Made by a program: the position numbers and the translations under genes
DNA from: Pseudooceanicola pacificus
GTDB taxonomy: Bacteria; Pseudomonadota; Alphaproteobacteria; Rhodobacterales; Rhodobacteraceae
DNA: 64,000 nt
Direction of reading: 5' to 3'
Assembly (NCBI RefSeq): GCF_009789075.1
Contig: NZ_WNXQ01000009.1
Location: 62,001 to 126,000, forward strand
The notes under the pieces: generated by a model
The model's input: only the letters and a program-made list of their open reading frames with translations
Database searches by the model: none
Told to the model about the DNA's origin: nothing
In this document: one piece after another, positions 36,201 through 44,763 of the stretch
Position numbering within the stretch: position 1 is the stretch's first letter
Layout of the letters: each line of letters begins with the position of its first letter

Positions 36201-37718
36201 TTATTCGCCGCGGGGGTAGCGCTGATTTTCCTCCACGACGTTAAGATCCATGTGATTGCGCATGTACCGCTCGCTGGCCTTCTGCAGCGGCTGGAAATCC
36301 CAGGGGTAGTAGTTGCCGTTCCTCAGCGCCTCGTAGACGACAAGGCGGCGGGCCTGGCTCTGGCGCACTTCGGCGTCAAAGGCGGCCATGTCCCAGCGGG
36401 CGGCGACCTCGGCGGCGAAACGGGCGGATTCCTCGGCATAATCCGGGTCGTCGGCCAGGTTCACCTGCTCATGCGGGTCGCTGTCGAGATCGAAGAGCTG
36501 CGGCGGGTCCAGTTCGCAGTGGATGTATTTCCATTGCTCCTGGCGGATGCCGACCAGCGGGGCATAGCTTGCCTCGGCCGCGTATTCCATCAGCACCGGC
36601 GTCTCGCGGGGCGTGCCCCGGGTCAGCGGCACCAGCGTTTCGCCATCGGTCCAGGGGGCGACCTCGGTCAGGTCGATACCGGCGATATCGGCCACGGTGG
36701 GGGTCACGTCCATGGTCGAAACCGGCGTTTCGATCAGGCCCGGGGTGATGCCGGGGCCGGCGATCATCAGCGGCACGCGGGCCGAGCCTTCGAAGAAGTT
36801 CATCTTGAACCACAGGCCCCGCTCGCCCAGCATGTCGCCGTGGTCGGACACGAAAAGCACCGCGGTGTTTTCCGCCTGCCGGGTGCCTTCGAGCGCCTCG
36901 AAGATCTCGCCGATCTTGTCGTCGAGATACGAGATATTGGCGAAATAGGCCTGCCGCGACTTGCGGATGTCCTCTTCGGTGATGTCGAACTCGCGCCAGT
37001 TGTTGGCGTCGAAGATGCGCTTGGCGTGGTTGTCCTGGTCCTCGTAGGGGATCGCGGGCACCTCGGGCTGCAGGTGTTCGCAGGTCTCGTAGAGGTCCCA
37101 GTACTTGCGCCGCGCGACATAGGGATCGTGCGGGTGGGTGAAGCTGACGGTCAGCATCCACGGCCGGTCGTCGTTGCGCCGCCCCAGGTCGTAAAGCTTC
37201 ATCTTGGCGAAATGCGCGACCTCGTCGTCATATTCCATCTGGTTGGAAATCTCGGCGACGCCCGCGCCGGTGACCGAGCCCATGTTGTGATACCACCAGT
37301 CGATCCGCTCGCCCGGCTTGCGGTAATCCGGGGTCCAGCCGAAATCGGCGGGGTAGATATCGGTGGTCAGGCGCTGTTCGAACCCGTGCAGCTGATCGGG
37401 GCCGACAAAATGCATCTTGCCCGAAAGCGCGGTGGAATAGCCCGCCCGGCGCAGGTGATGGGCATAGGTCGGGATGTCCGAGGCGAATTCGGCCGCATTG
37501 TCGTAGACCCGGGTGCGGCGCGGCAGCTGCCCCGCCATGAACGAGGCGCGGCCGGGGGCGCAGAGGGGCGAGCCGGTATAGGCATTGGCGAAACGCGCCG
37601 ACCGGGCGGCGAGGCGCTTGAGGTGCGGCGCATGCAGCCAGGGGGCCGGGCCGTCGGGGAACAGGGTCCCGTTCAACTGGTCCACCATCACGATCAGGAT
37701 ATTGGGCCGGTCAGCCAC
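36201..37718 (-). CDS. betC: Choline-sulfatase
   Basis: A 505-aa sulfatase that hydrolyses choline-O-sulfate to choline and sulfate in the cytoplasm. The formylglycine motif CAPGRASFMAG begins at Cys53, one residue off the Cys54 known for Sinorhizobium BetC. Other features are VMVDQ (metal), GKMHFVGPDQLHGFE, SFTHPHDPY, VSDHGDMLGERGLW and a C-terminal tail WDFQPLQKASERYMRNH, typical of choline-sulfatases. Its start overlaps the betI end by 8 nt. It supplies choline to betA and betB in the same probable unit. Confidence 0.93.
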   Translation of the reverse strand: MADRPNILIVMVDQLNGTLFPDGPAPWLHAPHLKRLAARSARFANAYTGSPLCAPGRASFMAGQLPRRTRVYDNAAEFASDIPTYAHHLRRAGYSTALSGKMHFVGPDQLHGFEQRLTTDIYPADFGWTPDYRKPGERIDWWYHNMGSVTGAGVAEISNQMEYDDEVAHFAKMKLYDLGRRNDDRPWMLTVSFTHPHDPYVARRKYWDLYETCEHLQPEVPAIPYEDQDNHAKRIFDANNWREFDITEEDIRKSRQAYFANISYLDDKIGEIFEALEGTRQAENTAVLFVSDHGDMLGERGLWFKMNFFEGSARVPLMIAGPGITPGLIETPVSTMDVTPTVADIAGIDLTEVAPWTDGETLVPLTRGTPRETPVLMEYAAEASYAPLVGIRQEQWKYIHCELDPPQLFDLDSDPHEQVNLADDPDYAEESARFAAEVAARWDMAAFDAEVRQSQARRLVVYEALRNGNYYPWDFQPLQKASERYMRNHMDLNVVEENQRYPRGE

Positions 37719-38304
37719 GGTGGGTCTTCCTTTCTAGCCAGAGGTCGAGGTAGTCGCAGACCAGCGCCTGGGTCGCGTCGCGGTCCGGGGCGACCTCTTG
37801 CAGGGCGTGGCGGATGTAGAAACCGTCGATCATCGAGGCGAGGCCCTGGGCCACCTGTTCGGCCTCGTGATCGGGAAACAGCTTTTTCAGGTCGTATTGC
37901 AGGTTCGACTTCAGCCGCCGGGCATAGACCAGCAGCAGGCGGGCCACGTCCTCGGACTGCATGGCGCGGATGTAGAAGGTCAGCCAGGCGGCCACGACCT
38001 CCTTGTCGAACTGCCCTTCCGAGAAGCTGGCGGCGATGATCGCGCGAATCCGCGCCTCGGGCGTGTCGAGATTGCGCAGGCGCAGCGCGACCGAACTGGC
38101 GAACCCCTTGAGGATGTGGCGCATGGCGGCCAGGAAGATCTGGTCCTTGGAGCCGAAATAGTGATGCGCCAGCGCCGAGGACATGCCGGCGCGCTTGGCG
38201 ATCTGGCTGACCGTCACATCCAGCGATCCGGCCTCGCCGATGGCCTGGATCGTCGCACGGATCATCGCCTCGCGGCGGACCGGCTCCATTCCCACCTTTG
38301 GCAT
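37711..38304 (-). CDS. betI: Transcriptional repressor BetI
   Basis: A 197-aa TetR family repressor that responds to choline. The HTH is near residues 30-55 (TVSQIAKRAGMSSALAHHYFGSKDQIFLAAM), with HHYFGSKD typical of BetI, followed by RRLKSNLQYDLKKL in the ligand domain. It is the first gene of the minus-strand bet unit and overlaps betC by 8 nt. It probably represses both itself and the divergent choX operon through the palindrome at 38387. Confidence 0.92.
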   Translation of the reverse strand: MPKVGMEPVRREAMIRATIQAIGEAGSLDVTVSQIAKRAGMSSALAHHYFGSKDQIFLAAMRHILKGFASSVALRLRNLDTPEARIRAIIAASFSEGQFDKEVVAAWLTFYIRAMQSEDVARLLLVYARRLKSNLQYDLKKLFPDHEAEQVAQGLASMIDGFYIRHALQEVAPDRDATQALVCDYLDLWLERKTHRG

Positions 38305-38363
38305 CTCTGGAGAACTCCCTTAGTGTCGCGCTCGGTGGCCACGCAGGCCGAATGGAAAACGGC

Positions 38364-38393
38364 TTGCAATCGTGGCTCATTGGTTTTTGATTA
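38364..38393 (+). promoter_or_regulatory. Candidate choX promoter
   Basis: TTGCAA at 38364-38369 and TGATTA at 38388-38393 are separated by 18 bp, giving a moderate sigma-70-type match about 70 nt before the choX start. The -10 element overlaps the BetI-like palindrome, as expected for repression by occlusion. Confidence 0.45.
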
Positions 38394-38406
38394 ACTCATC
38401 AATCAA
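38387..38406. promoter_or_regulatory. BetI-like operator palindrome
   Basis: TTGATTAACTCATCAATCAA has perfect 6-bp arms (TTGATT / AATCAA) and an imperfect centre. It lies between the divergent betI and choX genes, 82 bp from the betI start and 60 bp from choX. The half-site TTGATT resembles known BetI operators. Binding is inferred. Confidence 0.65.
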
Positions 38407-38466
38407 CAAAAAACGCAACCCCGGCCAAATCGCGGGGCTGCGTGGCAAACGACAAGGGAGATACCC

Positions 38467-39390
38467 ATGATGAAAACTTGCACGGTAAGCGTTGCGGCGC
38501 TGGTTCTTGGCGCGCAGGCGGCTTTTGCGGATTGCGACGAGGTGGTCTTCTCGGATGTCGGCTGGACCGACATCACGGCGACCACGGCGGCGGCTTCGGT
38601 GATTCTCGACGCGCTCGGCTATGAGACGGACACCAAGGTGCTGTCGGTCCCGGTGACCTACACCGCGCTGGCCGGCGGCGATGTCGATGTTTTTCTGGGC
38701 AACTGGATGCCCACGATGGAGGGCGATATCGCCTCCTATCGCGACGCAGGCACGGTCGAGACGGTGCGCGCCAACCTTGAGGGTGCCAAGTACACCCTGG
38801 CGGTGAACAAGGCGGCGGCGGATCTGGGCATCACCAATTTTGCCGATATCGCGGCCCACAAGGACGCGCTCGAGGGCAAGATCTACGGCATCGAGCCGGG
38901 CAATGACGGCAACCGCCTGATCATGGACATGATCGGGCAGGACGCCTTTGGCCTGACCGGGTTCGAGGTGGTCGAAAGCTCGGAACAGGGGATGCTGGCG
39001 CAGGTCAAGCGTGCCGACGGCAAGGGTGAGCCGGTTGTCTTCCTCGGCTGGGAACCGCATCCGATGAACGCCAATTTCGACATGACCTATCTGGAAGGCG
39101 GCGACGACTTCTTCGGCCCCGACCTAGGCGGCGCGACGGTCTATACCAACGTGCGCAAGGGCTATGTGGCGGAATGCCCGAACGTGGGCAAGTTCCTGGA
39201 AAACCTGTCCTTCTCGCTGGCGATGGAAAACGAGATCATGGGCAAGATCCTCGACGATGGCGAGGACGGGGAAGACGCCGCCAAGGAATGGCTTGCCGCC
39301 CATCCCGACGCCTGGATGCCCTGGCTGGACGGCGTGACGACCGAGGATGGCGGCGACGCGATGGCCGCCGTCAAGGCCGCGCTGAACTGA
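38467..39390 (+). CDS. choX: Choline ABC transporter periplasmic binding protein
   Basis: A 307-aa secreted protein with a signal peptide ending AAFADC. The aromatic box of Sinorhizobium ChoX (Trp43, Trp90, Tyr119, Trp205) is matched with identical spacing by Trp33 (VGWTD), Trp80 (LGNWMP), Tyr109 (AKYTL) and Trp195 (FLGWEP), plus Asp35. The protein is OpuAC-like in fold and binds choline, and acetylcholine more weakly. AGGGAG precedes the ATG. It is divergent from betI and heads choX-choW-choV, separated from choW by 275 bp containing a strong hairpin. Confidence 0.95.
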   Translation: MMKTCTVSVAALVLGAQAAFADCDEVVFSDVGWTDITATTAAASVILDALGYETDTKVLSVPVTYTALAGGDVDVFLGNWMPTMEGDIASYRDAGTVETVRANLEGAKYTLAVNKAAADLGITNFADIAAHKDALEGKIYGIEPGNDGNRLIMDMIGQDAFGLTGFEVVESSEQGMLAQVKRADGKGEPVVFLGWEPHPMNANFDMTYLEGGDDFFGPDLGGATVYTNVRKGYVAECPNVGKFLENLSFSLAMENEIMGKILDDGEDGEDAAKEWLAAHPDAWMPWLDGVTTEDGGDAMAAVKAALN

Positions 39391-39424
39391 TCCGCGGCGG
39401 GGTGGGGGGCTGGCCCTCGCCCCG

Positions 39425-39445
39425 GCCTGCCCCGGCGGGGCAGGC
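39425..39445 (+). promoter_or_regulatory. Strong hairpin between choX and choW
   Basis: GCCTGCCCCG-G-CGGGGCAGGC is a perfect 10-bp inverted repeat with a single central base, 35 nt after the choX stop and 220 nt before choW. It has no T run, so it is more likely an mRNA 3'-end stabiliser or partial attenuator than a full terminator. The rest of the 275-bp gap holds no gene I can support. Confidence 0.6.
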
Positions 39446-39665
39446 GCGACTTCGGTGGGGGCGGGTTCTGGGGCTGGCAGGGTGCCGGTCTGGCCCGCCC
39501 CTCCGTGCCCCTCAGGGGCGACATCGGGACCGGCACCGCCCTGATGGCCGCAGCGGTCCCGGGACAGGGACGACGCGCAAGACCCCCCCGGGGCCGATGG
39601 CGCAGGACTGACGAACCGGCGGCACGGACCGCCGGAGGAAACGGACAACAGGGACAGGAGCGGCG

Positions 39666-40505
39666 ATGCTCGACTGGCTGACTGACACCAAGATACCCGT
39701 GGGCAAATGGGCCGGCGGGGCCTTCGACTGGCTTGAGGTCAAGGGGGGTTTCTTCTTCGACGCCCTGTCGGATGCGATGGAATGGCTGATCGACTGGCTG
39801 CTCTGGTGCCTGCAGGAACCGCATCCGCTGATCGTCATCGCGCTTTTCGTCGCGCTGACATGGGTGCTGCAACGCAGCTGGAAGCTGTGCCTGCTGACCG
39901 GGCTGGGCTTCCTCTTCATCCTCAACCAGGGCTACTGGGAAGAGATGACCGAAAGCCTGACGCTGGTGATGTCCGCCTGCATCGTCTGCATGGGGCTGGG
40001 GGTTCCGGCCGGAATCGCCCTGGCGCACCGGCCCAAGCTCTACGGTTGGATCCAGCCGGTGCTGGACCTGATGCAGACGCTGCCGACATTTGTCTACCTG
40101 ATCCCGGCCATCGTCTTTTTCGGCATCGGCATGGTGCCGGGGCTGATCGCCACGGTGATCTTCGTGCTGCCCGCTCCGATCCGGCTGACCTATCTGGGCG
40201 TGTCGTCCACCCCCGTCGCGCTGATGGAGGCGGCCGAGGCATTTGGCGCGACCCCCTCGCAGAAACTGTGGAAGGTCGAACTGCCCTATGCCCTGCCGCA
40301 GATCATGGCGGGGCTGAACCAGACCATCATGCTGTCGCTGTCGATGGTGGTGATCGCGGCGCTTGTGGGCGCCGACGGGCTGGGCGTGCCGGTCGTCCGG
40401 GCGCTGAACCAGGTGAACACGGCGCTCGGGTTCGAATCGGGCTTTGTCATCGTGGTGGTGGCGATCCTGCTGGACCGGATGCTGCGGATCGGAGGCCGGA
40501 AATGA
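39666..40505 (+). CDS. choW: Choline ABC transporter permease
   Basis: A 279-aa inner-membrane permease of the ProW/OpuAB type. An N-terminal amphipathic section (DWLTDTKIPVGKWAGGAFDWL) is followed by about six helices. The EAA loop is EAAEAFGATPSQKLWKVELPYALPQIMAG at about residues 187-215. GLNQTIMLSLSMVVIAALVGADGLG is typical of glycine betaine/choline permeases. AGGAG precedes the ATG. It overlaps choV by 4 nt (ATGA). Confidence 0.92.
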   Translation: MLDWLTDTKIPVGKWAGGAFDWLEVKGGFFFDALSDAMEWLIDWLLWCLQEPHPLIVIALFVALTWVLQRSWKLCLLTGLGFLFILNQGYWEEMTESLTLVMSACIVCMGLGVPAGIALAHRPKLYGWIQPVLDLMQTLPTFVYLIPAIVFFGIGMVPGLIATVIFVLPAPIRLTYLGVSSTPVALMEAAEAFGATPSQKLWKVELPYALPQIMAGLNQTIMLSLSMVVIAALVGADGLGVPVVRALNQVNTALGFESGFVIVVVAILLDRMLRIGGRK

Positions 40506-41512
40506 GCGCTGTCATCTTCGACAAGGTCTCGATCGTCTTTGGCAACCGCCCGCAGGAGGCGCTGCCGCTGATGGACAAGGGGCAGGACCGGGCCACGATC
40601 CAGAAATCCACCGGGCAGGTGCTGGGCGTGCACGACTGCTCGCTGGAGGTCGCGGAGGGCGAGATCCTCGTGCTGATGGGCCTGTCCGGCTCGGGCAAGT
40701 CGACGCTGCTGCGGGCGGTCAACGGGCTGAACCCCGTGGTGCGCGGCGAGGTCCGGGTGCGGGACGGCGACTGGACCTGCCGCATCCCCGACTGTTCGTC
40801 GGCAGAGCTGCTGCACCTGCGGCGGGAATGCGTGGCGATGGTGTTCCAGCAGTTCGGCCTGCTGCCCTGGCGCAACGTGCTGGACAACGTGGCCCTGGGC
40901 ATGGAGCTTGCCGGCATGTCGCGCCCCGCGCGCGAGGCCAAGGCGCGCGAGAAGCTGGAGATGGTGGGCCTGACCGACTGGGCCACCCGCAAGGTGAGCG
41001 AGCTGTCGGGCGGCATGCAGCAGCGCGTGGGCCTGGCCCGCGCCTTTGCCACAGACGCCCCGATCCTGCTGATGGACGAGCCCTTCAGCGCGCTCGACCC
41101 GCTGATCCGCACCCGGCTGCAGGACGAGCTGCTGGAGCTGCAATCCCGGCTGAAACGCACGATCGTCTTTGTCAGCCACGACCTGGACGAGGCGTTCAAG
41201 ATCGGCAACCGCATCGCCATCATGGAGGGCGGGCGGATCGTGCAATGCGGCACCCCGCAAGAGATCATCGCCGCCCCCGCCAGCGATTACGTCGCGGATT
41301 TCGTGGCCCATATGAACCCTTTGGGCGTGCTGCGGGCGCGCGACGTGATGAGCGCGGCTGGCGGCACCGGCCCCGAGATCGCGGCCGACGCGCCGATCCT
41401 GGACGCGGTGGCGGCGCTGAAATCGGGCGCGCCGGGGCTGCGCGTGATGGAGGCCGGGCGCGAGGTCGGCGCGATCCGGCCCATCGACGTGATCGGCGCC
41501 CTGTCGCGCTAG
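40502..41512 (+). CDS. choV: Choline ABC transporter ATPase
   Basis: A 336-aa ATPase of the ProV/OpuAA family. Walker A is GLSGSGKST, the Q-loop is FQQFGLLPWRN, the signature is LSGGMQQRVGLARAF and Walker B is ILLMDEPFSALDPL. An insert before Walker A (MDKGQDRATIQKSTGQVLGV) is characteristic of choline importers. The C-terminal extension of about 70 residues is a shortened regulatory region where ProV has CBS domains. It completes choXWV. Confidence 0.93.
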   Translation: MSAVIFDKVSIVFGNRPQEALPLMDKGQDRATIQKSTGQVLGVHDCSLEVAEGEILVLMGLSGSGKSTLLRAVNGLNPVVRGEVRVRDGDWTCRIPDCSSAELLHLRRECVAMVFQQFGLLPWRNVLDNVALGMELAGMSRPAREAKAREKLEMVGLTDWATRKVSELSGGMQQRVGLARAFATDAPILLMDEPFSALDPLIRTRLQDELLELQSRLKRTIVFVSHDLDEAFKIGNRIAIMEGGRIVQCGTPQEIIAAPASDYVADFVAHMNPLGVLRARDVMSAAGGTGPEIAADAPILDAVAALKSGAPGLRVMEAGREVGAIRPIDVIGALSR

Positions 41513-41729
41513 CCTGTCGCGCCGGGGTGCGGAGGTGTCGGTGCGGGGCGCCGGGGCCCTCGTGCGTGAGGCCCGGCGACCCGGCGTGGCGCGGCCCCGT
41601 CCTGCGGATGCGGAGCGGGTCCAGCCGCCGACATATCGCAACCGGCCGTGAGCCGTCCGCCCGCAGGTAACCGGCCGCCGCTCTCATGGCCTGCCCGCGC
41701 CCGCGGGCACGGCGCCATGACCGCCCAAA

Positions 41730-42773
41730 TCAGGTGGCCGGGGCCATCGCGCGCACGGTGTCGATCATCAGCTGCACGTTTTCGGGATCGGCATCCGGCG
41801 TGATGCCGTGGCCCAGGTTGAAGATATGCGGCCCGTTGCGGAAGGCCTCGACGATGGCGCGGGTCTCGTCCACCAGCGCCTGACCGCCCGTGACCATGTG
41901 CGAGGAGGCGAGGTTGCCCTGCACGCAGCCGTCGACTTGCACGTGTTGTGCCGCCCAGTCCGCCGCGACGGAGTTGTCCAGCGCGACGCAATCGGCCCCG
42001 GTCGCCCTGGCAAAGCCCACGTATTTCTCACCCGCCTCGCGCGGGAAGGCGATGACCGGAAGGCCGGGGTGGCGCGCCTTGAGTTCAGCGATGATGCGTT
42101 TCGCGGGGGCCAGCGCATAGGCATCGAAATCGGCGCCGTTCAGCGATCCGGCCCAGCTGTCGAACAGCTTGACGCATTCCGCCCCGGCCTCGACCTGGGC
42201 CGAAAGGTATTCGATCGTCGCCTCGGTCAGCCGCTCCAGAAGCGCCTCGAACAGGGCGCGGTTCTCGGCCTTGAGCGCATGGGCGGGGGCCTGGTCGGGC
42301 GTGCCGCGCCCGGCGATCATATAGGTCGCGACAGTCCAGGGCGCGCCGGCAAACCCGATCAGCGTCGTCTCGGCCGGCAGGGCGCGGGACAGGATGCGCA
42401 AGGTCTCGTAGACCGGGGCCAGCGTCTCGTGCACCGCGCTTGCGGGTTTCAGCGTGTCGAAATCGCCCTGGGCGGTGACGGTCGACAGGCGCGGCCCCTC
42501 GCCGGTGACGAACCACAGATCGGCGCCAAGCGCCTGGGGCACAAGCAGGATGTCGGCGAACAGGATCGCCGCGTCGAACCCGTAGCGCCGGATCGGCTGC
42601 AGCGTGACCTCGGCGGCCAGTTCCGGGTTGTAGCAGAGCGACAGGAAATCCCCGGCCTGCGCCCGGGTGGCGCGGTATTCCGGCAGGTAGCGTCCGGCCT
42701 GGCGCATCATCCAGATCGGCGGCACCGGCAGGGTTTCGCCCTTCAGGGCGCGCAGGATGGTCTTGTCGGTCAT
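41730..42773 (-). CDS. hemE: Uroporphyrinogen decarboxylase
   Basis: A 347-aa cytoplasmic enzyme converting uroporphyrinogen III to coproporphyrinogen III in haem synthesis. The N-terminal signature [17 protein letters not shown] (catalytic Arg residues) and [12 protein letters not shown] (Asp) are present, and GFAGAPWT follows. AGAGGAG precedes the ATG. It lies 48 nt downstream of a YafY-type regulator on the same strand and in the opposite direction from hemC, a common hemE/hemC neighbourhood in Rhodobacterales. No gene lies in the 217-bp gap to choV. Confidence 0.95.
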   Translation of the reverse strand: MTDKTILRALKGETLPVPPIWMMRQAGRYLPEYRATRAQAGDFLSLCYNPELAAEVTLQPIRRYGFDAAILFADILLVPQALGADLWFVTGEGPRLSTVTAQGDFDTLKPASAVHETLAPVYETLRILSRALPAETTLIGFAGAPWTVATYMIAGRGTPDQAPAHALKAENRALFEALLERLTEATIEYLSAQVEAGAECVKLFDSWAGSLNGADFDAYALAPAKRIIAELKARHPGLPVIAFPREAGEKYVGFARATGADCVALDNSVAADWAAQHVQVDGCVQGNLASSHMVTGGQALVDETRAIVEAFRNGPHIFNLGHGITPDADPENVQLMIDTVRAMAPAT

Positions 42774-42821
42774 GCGGGGCTCCTCTGTCGCCCCTTGAGG
42801 TCGCCGCGCAGGGGCCGCTTG

Positions 42822-43523
42822 TCAAGCCGCCCCGCTTGCGGCGGGCGCATCCGCCGCGGCTTCGCGCTCGGCCCAGAGCGCGCGCAGAACCTCGCCCTGG
42901 CCGGTGAACGTCTCCTCCAGCAGGTCGCAGTGCCAGATGCGGTCCATGCGGAAATGGCGCAGGTCGTGGCGCATCTCGCACCAGGCGACCAGCAGCTTGA
43001 CCTCGACATGGTAGATCACCACCAGCGGCCGGATCACCCGGGTGCTCTGCCCGCCGTCGAGCGCACGGTAGTCGATGCGCAGCTTGCGTTCCTCGCGGAT
43101 CGCGCCGCGCAGCAGCGACACCGGCACGCAGCCAAGCGCCGGGTCGTCGCGCACCGCGCCGAAGGGGGCGACATGCAGCCAGTCCGCCGGGCCGTGCAGC
43201 GCGTCGATCTTGTCGCGCACCCGCTCGCCCGCGCGCATCAGCGCGGTGTCCCCGGTCCGCGCCAGCATGGCGAGCGCGACGCGCAGGGCCTCGGATTCCT
43301 CGGTGTCGAAATTCAGCGGCGGCAGGTCGTAGCCCCGGCGCAGCACATAGCCCATGCCCGCCGCGCCCTCGACCGGCACGCGCATCGCCTGCAGCGCGGC
43401 CACGTCGCGATAGACCGTGCGCACCGACACCTCCAGCGCCTCGGCCAGTGTCTCGGCGGTGCGGGGGCCGGGCGCGGCGCGCAGGATCTGGATCAGTTCG
43501 AACAGGCGGTTCTGTCGGGTCAT
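42822..43523 (-). CDS. YafY-type transcriptional regulator (HTH_11 plus WYL domain)
   Basis: A 233-aa regulator. The N-terminal HTH (RTAETLAEALEVSVRTVYRDVAALQ, about residues 20-45) is DeoR-like HTH_11. The C-terminal half is a WYL-type ligand-sensing domain (RKLRIDYRALDGG, CEMRHDLRHFRMDRIW). The ATG at 43523 fits the family start MTRQNRLFELIQIL; the longer frame begins with TTG. It could be cotranscribed with hemE (48 nt). Its target may be the small gene or hemC on the other side of the divergent gap, but this is unproven. Confidence 0.85.
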   Translation of the reverse strand: MTRQNRLFELIQILRAAPGPRTAETLAEALEVSVRTVYRDVAALQAMRVPVEGAAGMGYVLRRGYDLPPLNFDTEESEALRVALAMLARTGDTALMRAGERVRDKIDALHGPADWLHVAPFGAVRDDPALGCVPVSLLRGAIREERKLRIDYRALDGGQSTRVIRPLVVIYHVEVKLLVAWCEMRHDLRHFRMDRIWHCDLLEETFTGQGEVLRALWAEREAAADAPAASGAA

Positions 43524-43633
43524 GGTCGGGCGCTCCGGCTGCAGGCTCCTGACAGGATAGCACAGGCCACTGACAGCAGGATGGCAGGAGCGATGCGTCA
43601 CCCTCAAGACCCGACCACCCCCGCGAGGACACC

Positions 43634-43822
43634 ATGCCCTATTACGACCATATCCTGCTGATCCGCCTTGGCCTGGACCGCTGGGCGCAAGAACCCGCCC
43701 GGCGCCTGCCGCGCGGCATCCGCCTGCGCGCCGCCTGGCCCGCCCCCGGGGGCCATGCGACCGGATGGCGCCTGCGCTGGTGCTTGCAAGCCGTTCGGGG
43801 GGCGCTTAACAGATCGGCATGA
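43634..43822 (+). CDS. Possible small protein upstream of hemC
   Basis: A 62-aa open frame beginning MPYYDHILLIRLGLDRWA, with GCGAGG about 7 nt before the ATG and an ATGA overlap with hemC. The Arg/Trp/Pro-rich remainder shows no family I recognise. It starts 110 bp from the YafY-type regulator, so it could be that regulator's small target, a leader for hemC, or a remnant of a longer gene. The ribosome-binding site and coupling argue for translation; the composition argues for caution. Confidence 0.4.
   Translation: MPYYDHILLIRLGLDRWAQEPARRLPRGIRLRAAWPAPGGHATGWRLRWCLQAVRGALNRSA
43784..43812 (+). promoter_or_regulatory. Candidate hemC promoter
   Basis: TTGCAA (43784-43789), a 17-bp spacer and TAACAG (43807-43812) form a plausible -35/-10 pair. 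Transcription would then start close to the hemC ATG at 43819, giving a leaderless or nearly leaderless mRNA. The -10 match is weak. Confidence 0.35.
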
Positions 43823-44763
43823 GTGTCGCACGTCCCACCCCTTCCGCTCCGCTGCGGATCGGCACCCGCGGATCTCCGCTGGCGCTGGCCCAGGCCCATG
43901 AAACACGTGACCGGCTGATGGCCGCGTTCGACCTGCCGGTCGAGGCCTTCGAGATCAGCGTGATCCAGACGACCGGCGACCGGGTCCAGGACCGTGCCCT
44001 GCGCGAGATCGGCGGCAAGGGCCTGTTCACCCGCGAGATCGAACAAGCGCTGGTACAGGGCGGTATCGACATCGCGGTGCATTCGATGAAGGACATGCCG
44101 GTGCTGCAGCCCGCCGGGCTGGTGCTGGAGTGCTACCTGCCGCGCGAGGATGTGCGCGACGCCTTCGTCTGCCTGACGCCGGGCGGCATTCACGGCATTC
44201 CCACGGGCGCCAAGGTCGGCACCTCCAGCCTGCGCCGGGGCGCGCAGATCCGGGTCAAGCGCCCGGATGTCGAGGTGGTGGAATTCCGCGGCAATGTGCA
44301 GACCCGCCTGCGCAAGCTGGCCGACGGGGTGGCGCATTGCACCTTTCTGGCGATGGCCGGGCTGAACCGGCTGAACATGACCCAGGTGCAGGCCGAGGCA
44401 GTCGACCCCGACGACATGCTGCCCGCCGTGGCCCAGGGCGCCATCGGGATCGAGCGGCGGGCGGACGATATGCGGGTCGCCGCCCTGCTGGAGGCGATCC
44501 ACGACAGGCCCACGGCCGAGCGGCTGGTCTGCGAACGCGCCTTCCTCGCCACGCTCGACGGGTCTTGCGAGACGCCGATTGCCGGGCTGGCCGAGGTCGC
44601 GGGCGGCACGCTGCGGATGCGGGGCGAGATCCTGCGCCCAGATGGCAGCGAGGCGCTGGCCGACGAGATCAGCGGCCCGGTCGCCGACGGCGCCGCGATG
44701 GGCGAGACGCTGGCCGGGCGCCTGCTGGAGCGGGCCGGCGCGGGGTTCTTCGACTGGCGCTGA
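43819..44763 (+). CDS. hemC: Hydroxymethylbilane synthase (porphobilinogen deaminase)
   Basis: A 314-aa enzyme joining four porphobilinogens to hydroxymethylbilane. It opens LRIGTRGSPLALAQA, carries GGKGLFTREIEQAL, HSMKDMP (catalytic Asp nearby) and GTSSLRRGAQI, and ends with the dipyrromethane-cofactor Cys at about residue 250 in GSCETPIAG. Length is standard. The start overlaps the end of a 62-aa open frame. It is divergent from hemE across the YafY-type gene. Confidence 0.95.
   Translation: MSVARPTPSAPLRIGTRGSPLALAQAHETRDRLMAAFDLPVEAFEISVIQTTGDRVQDRALREIGGKGLFTREIEQALVQGGIDIAVHSMKDMPVLQPAGLVLECYLPREDVRDAFVCLTPGGIHGIPTGAKVGTSSLRRGAQIRVKRPDVEVVEFRGNVQTRLRKLADGVAHCTFLAMAGLNRLNMTQVQAEAVDPDDMLPAVAQGAIGIERRADDMRVAALLEAIHDRPTAERLVCERAFLATLDGSCETPIAGLAEVAGGTLRMRGEILRPDGSEALADEISGPVADGAAMGETLAGRLLERAGAGFFDWR

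Noticed and set aside
34545..38039. 1164-aa plus-strand frame opposite BCCT, betC and betI
   Set aside because: Low-complexity His/Asp/Arg-rich shadow; the minus strand holds three well-recognised genes.
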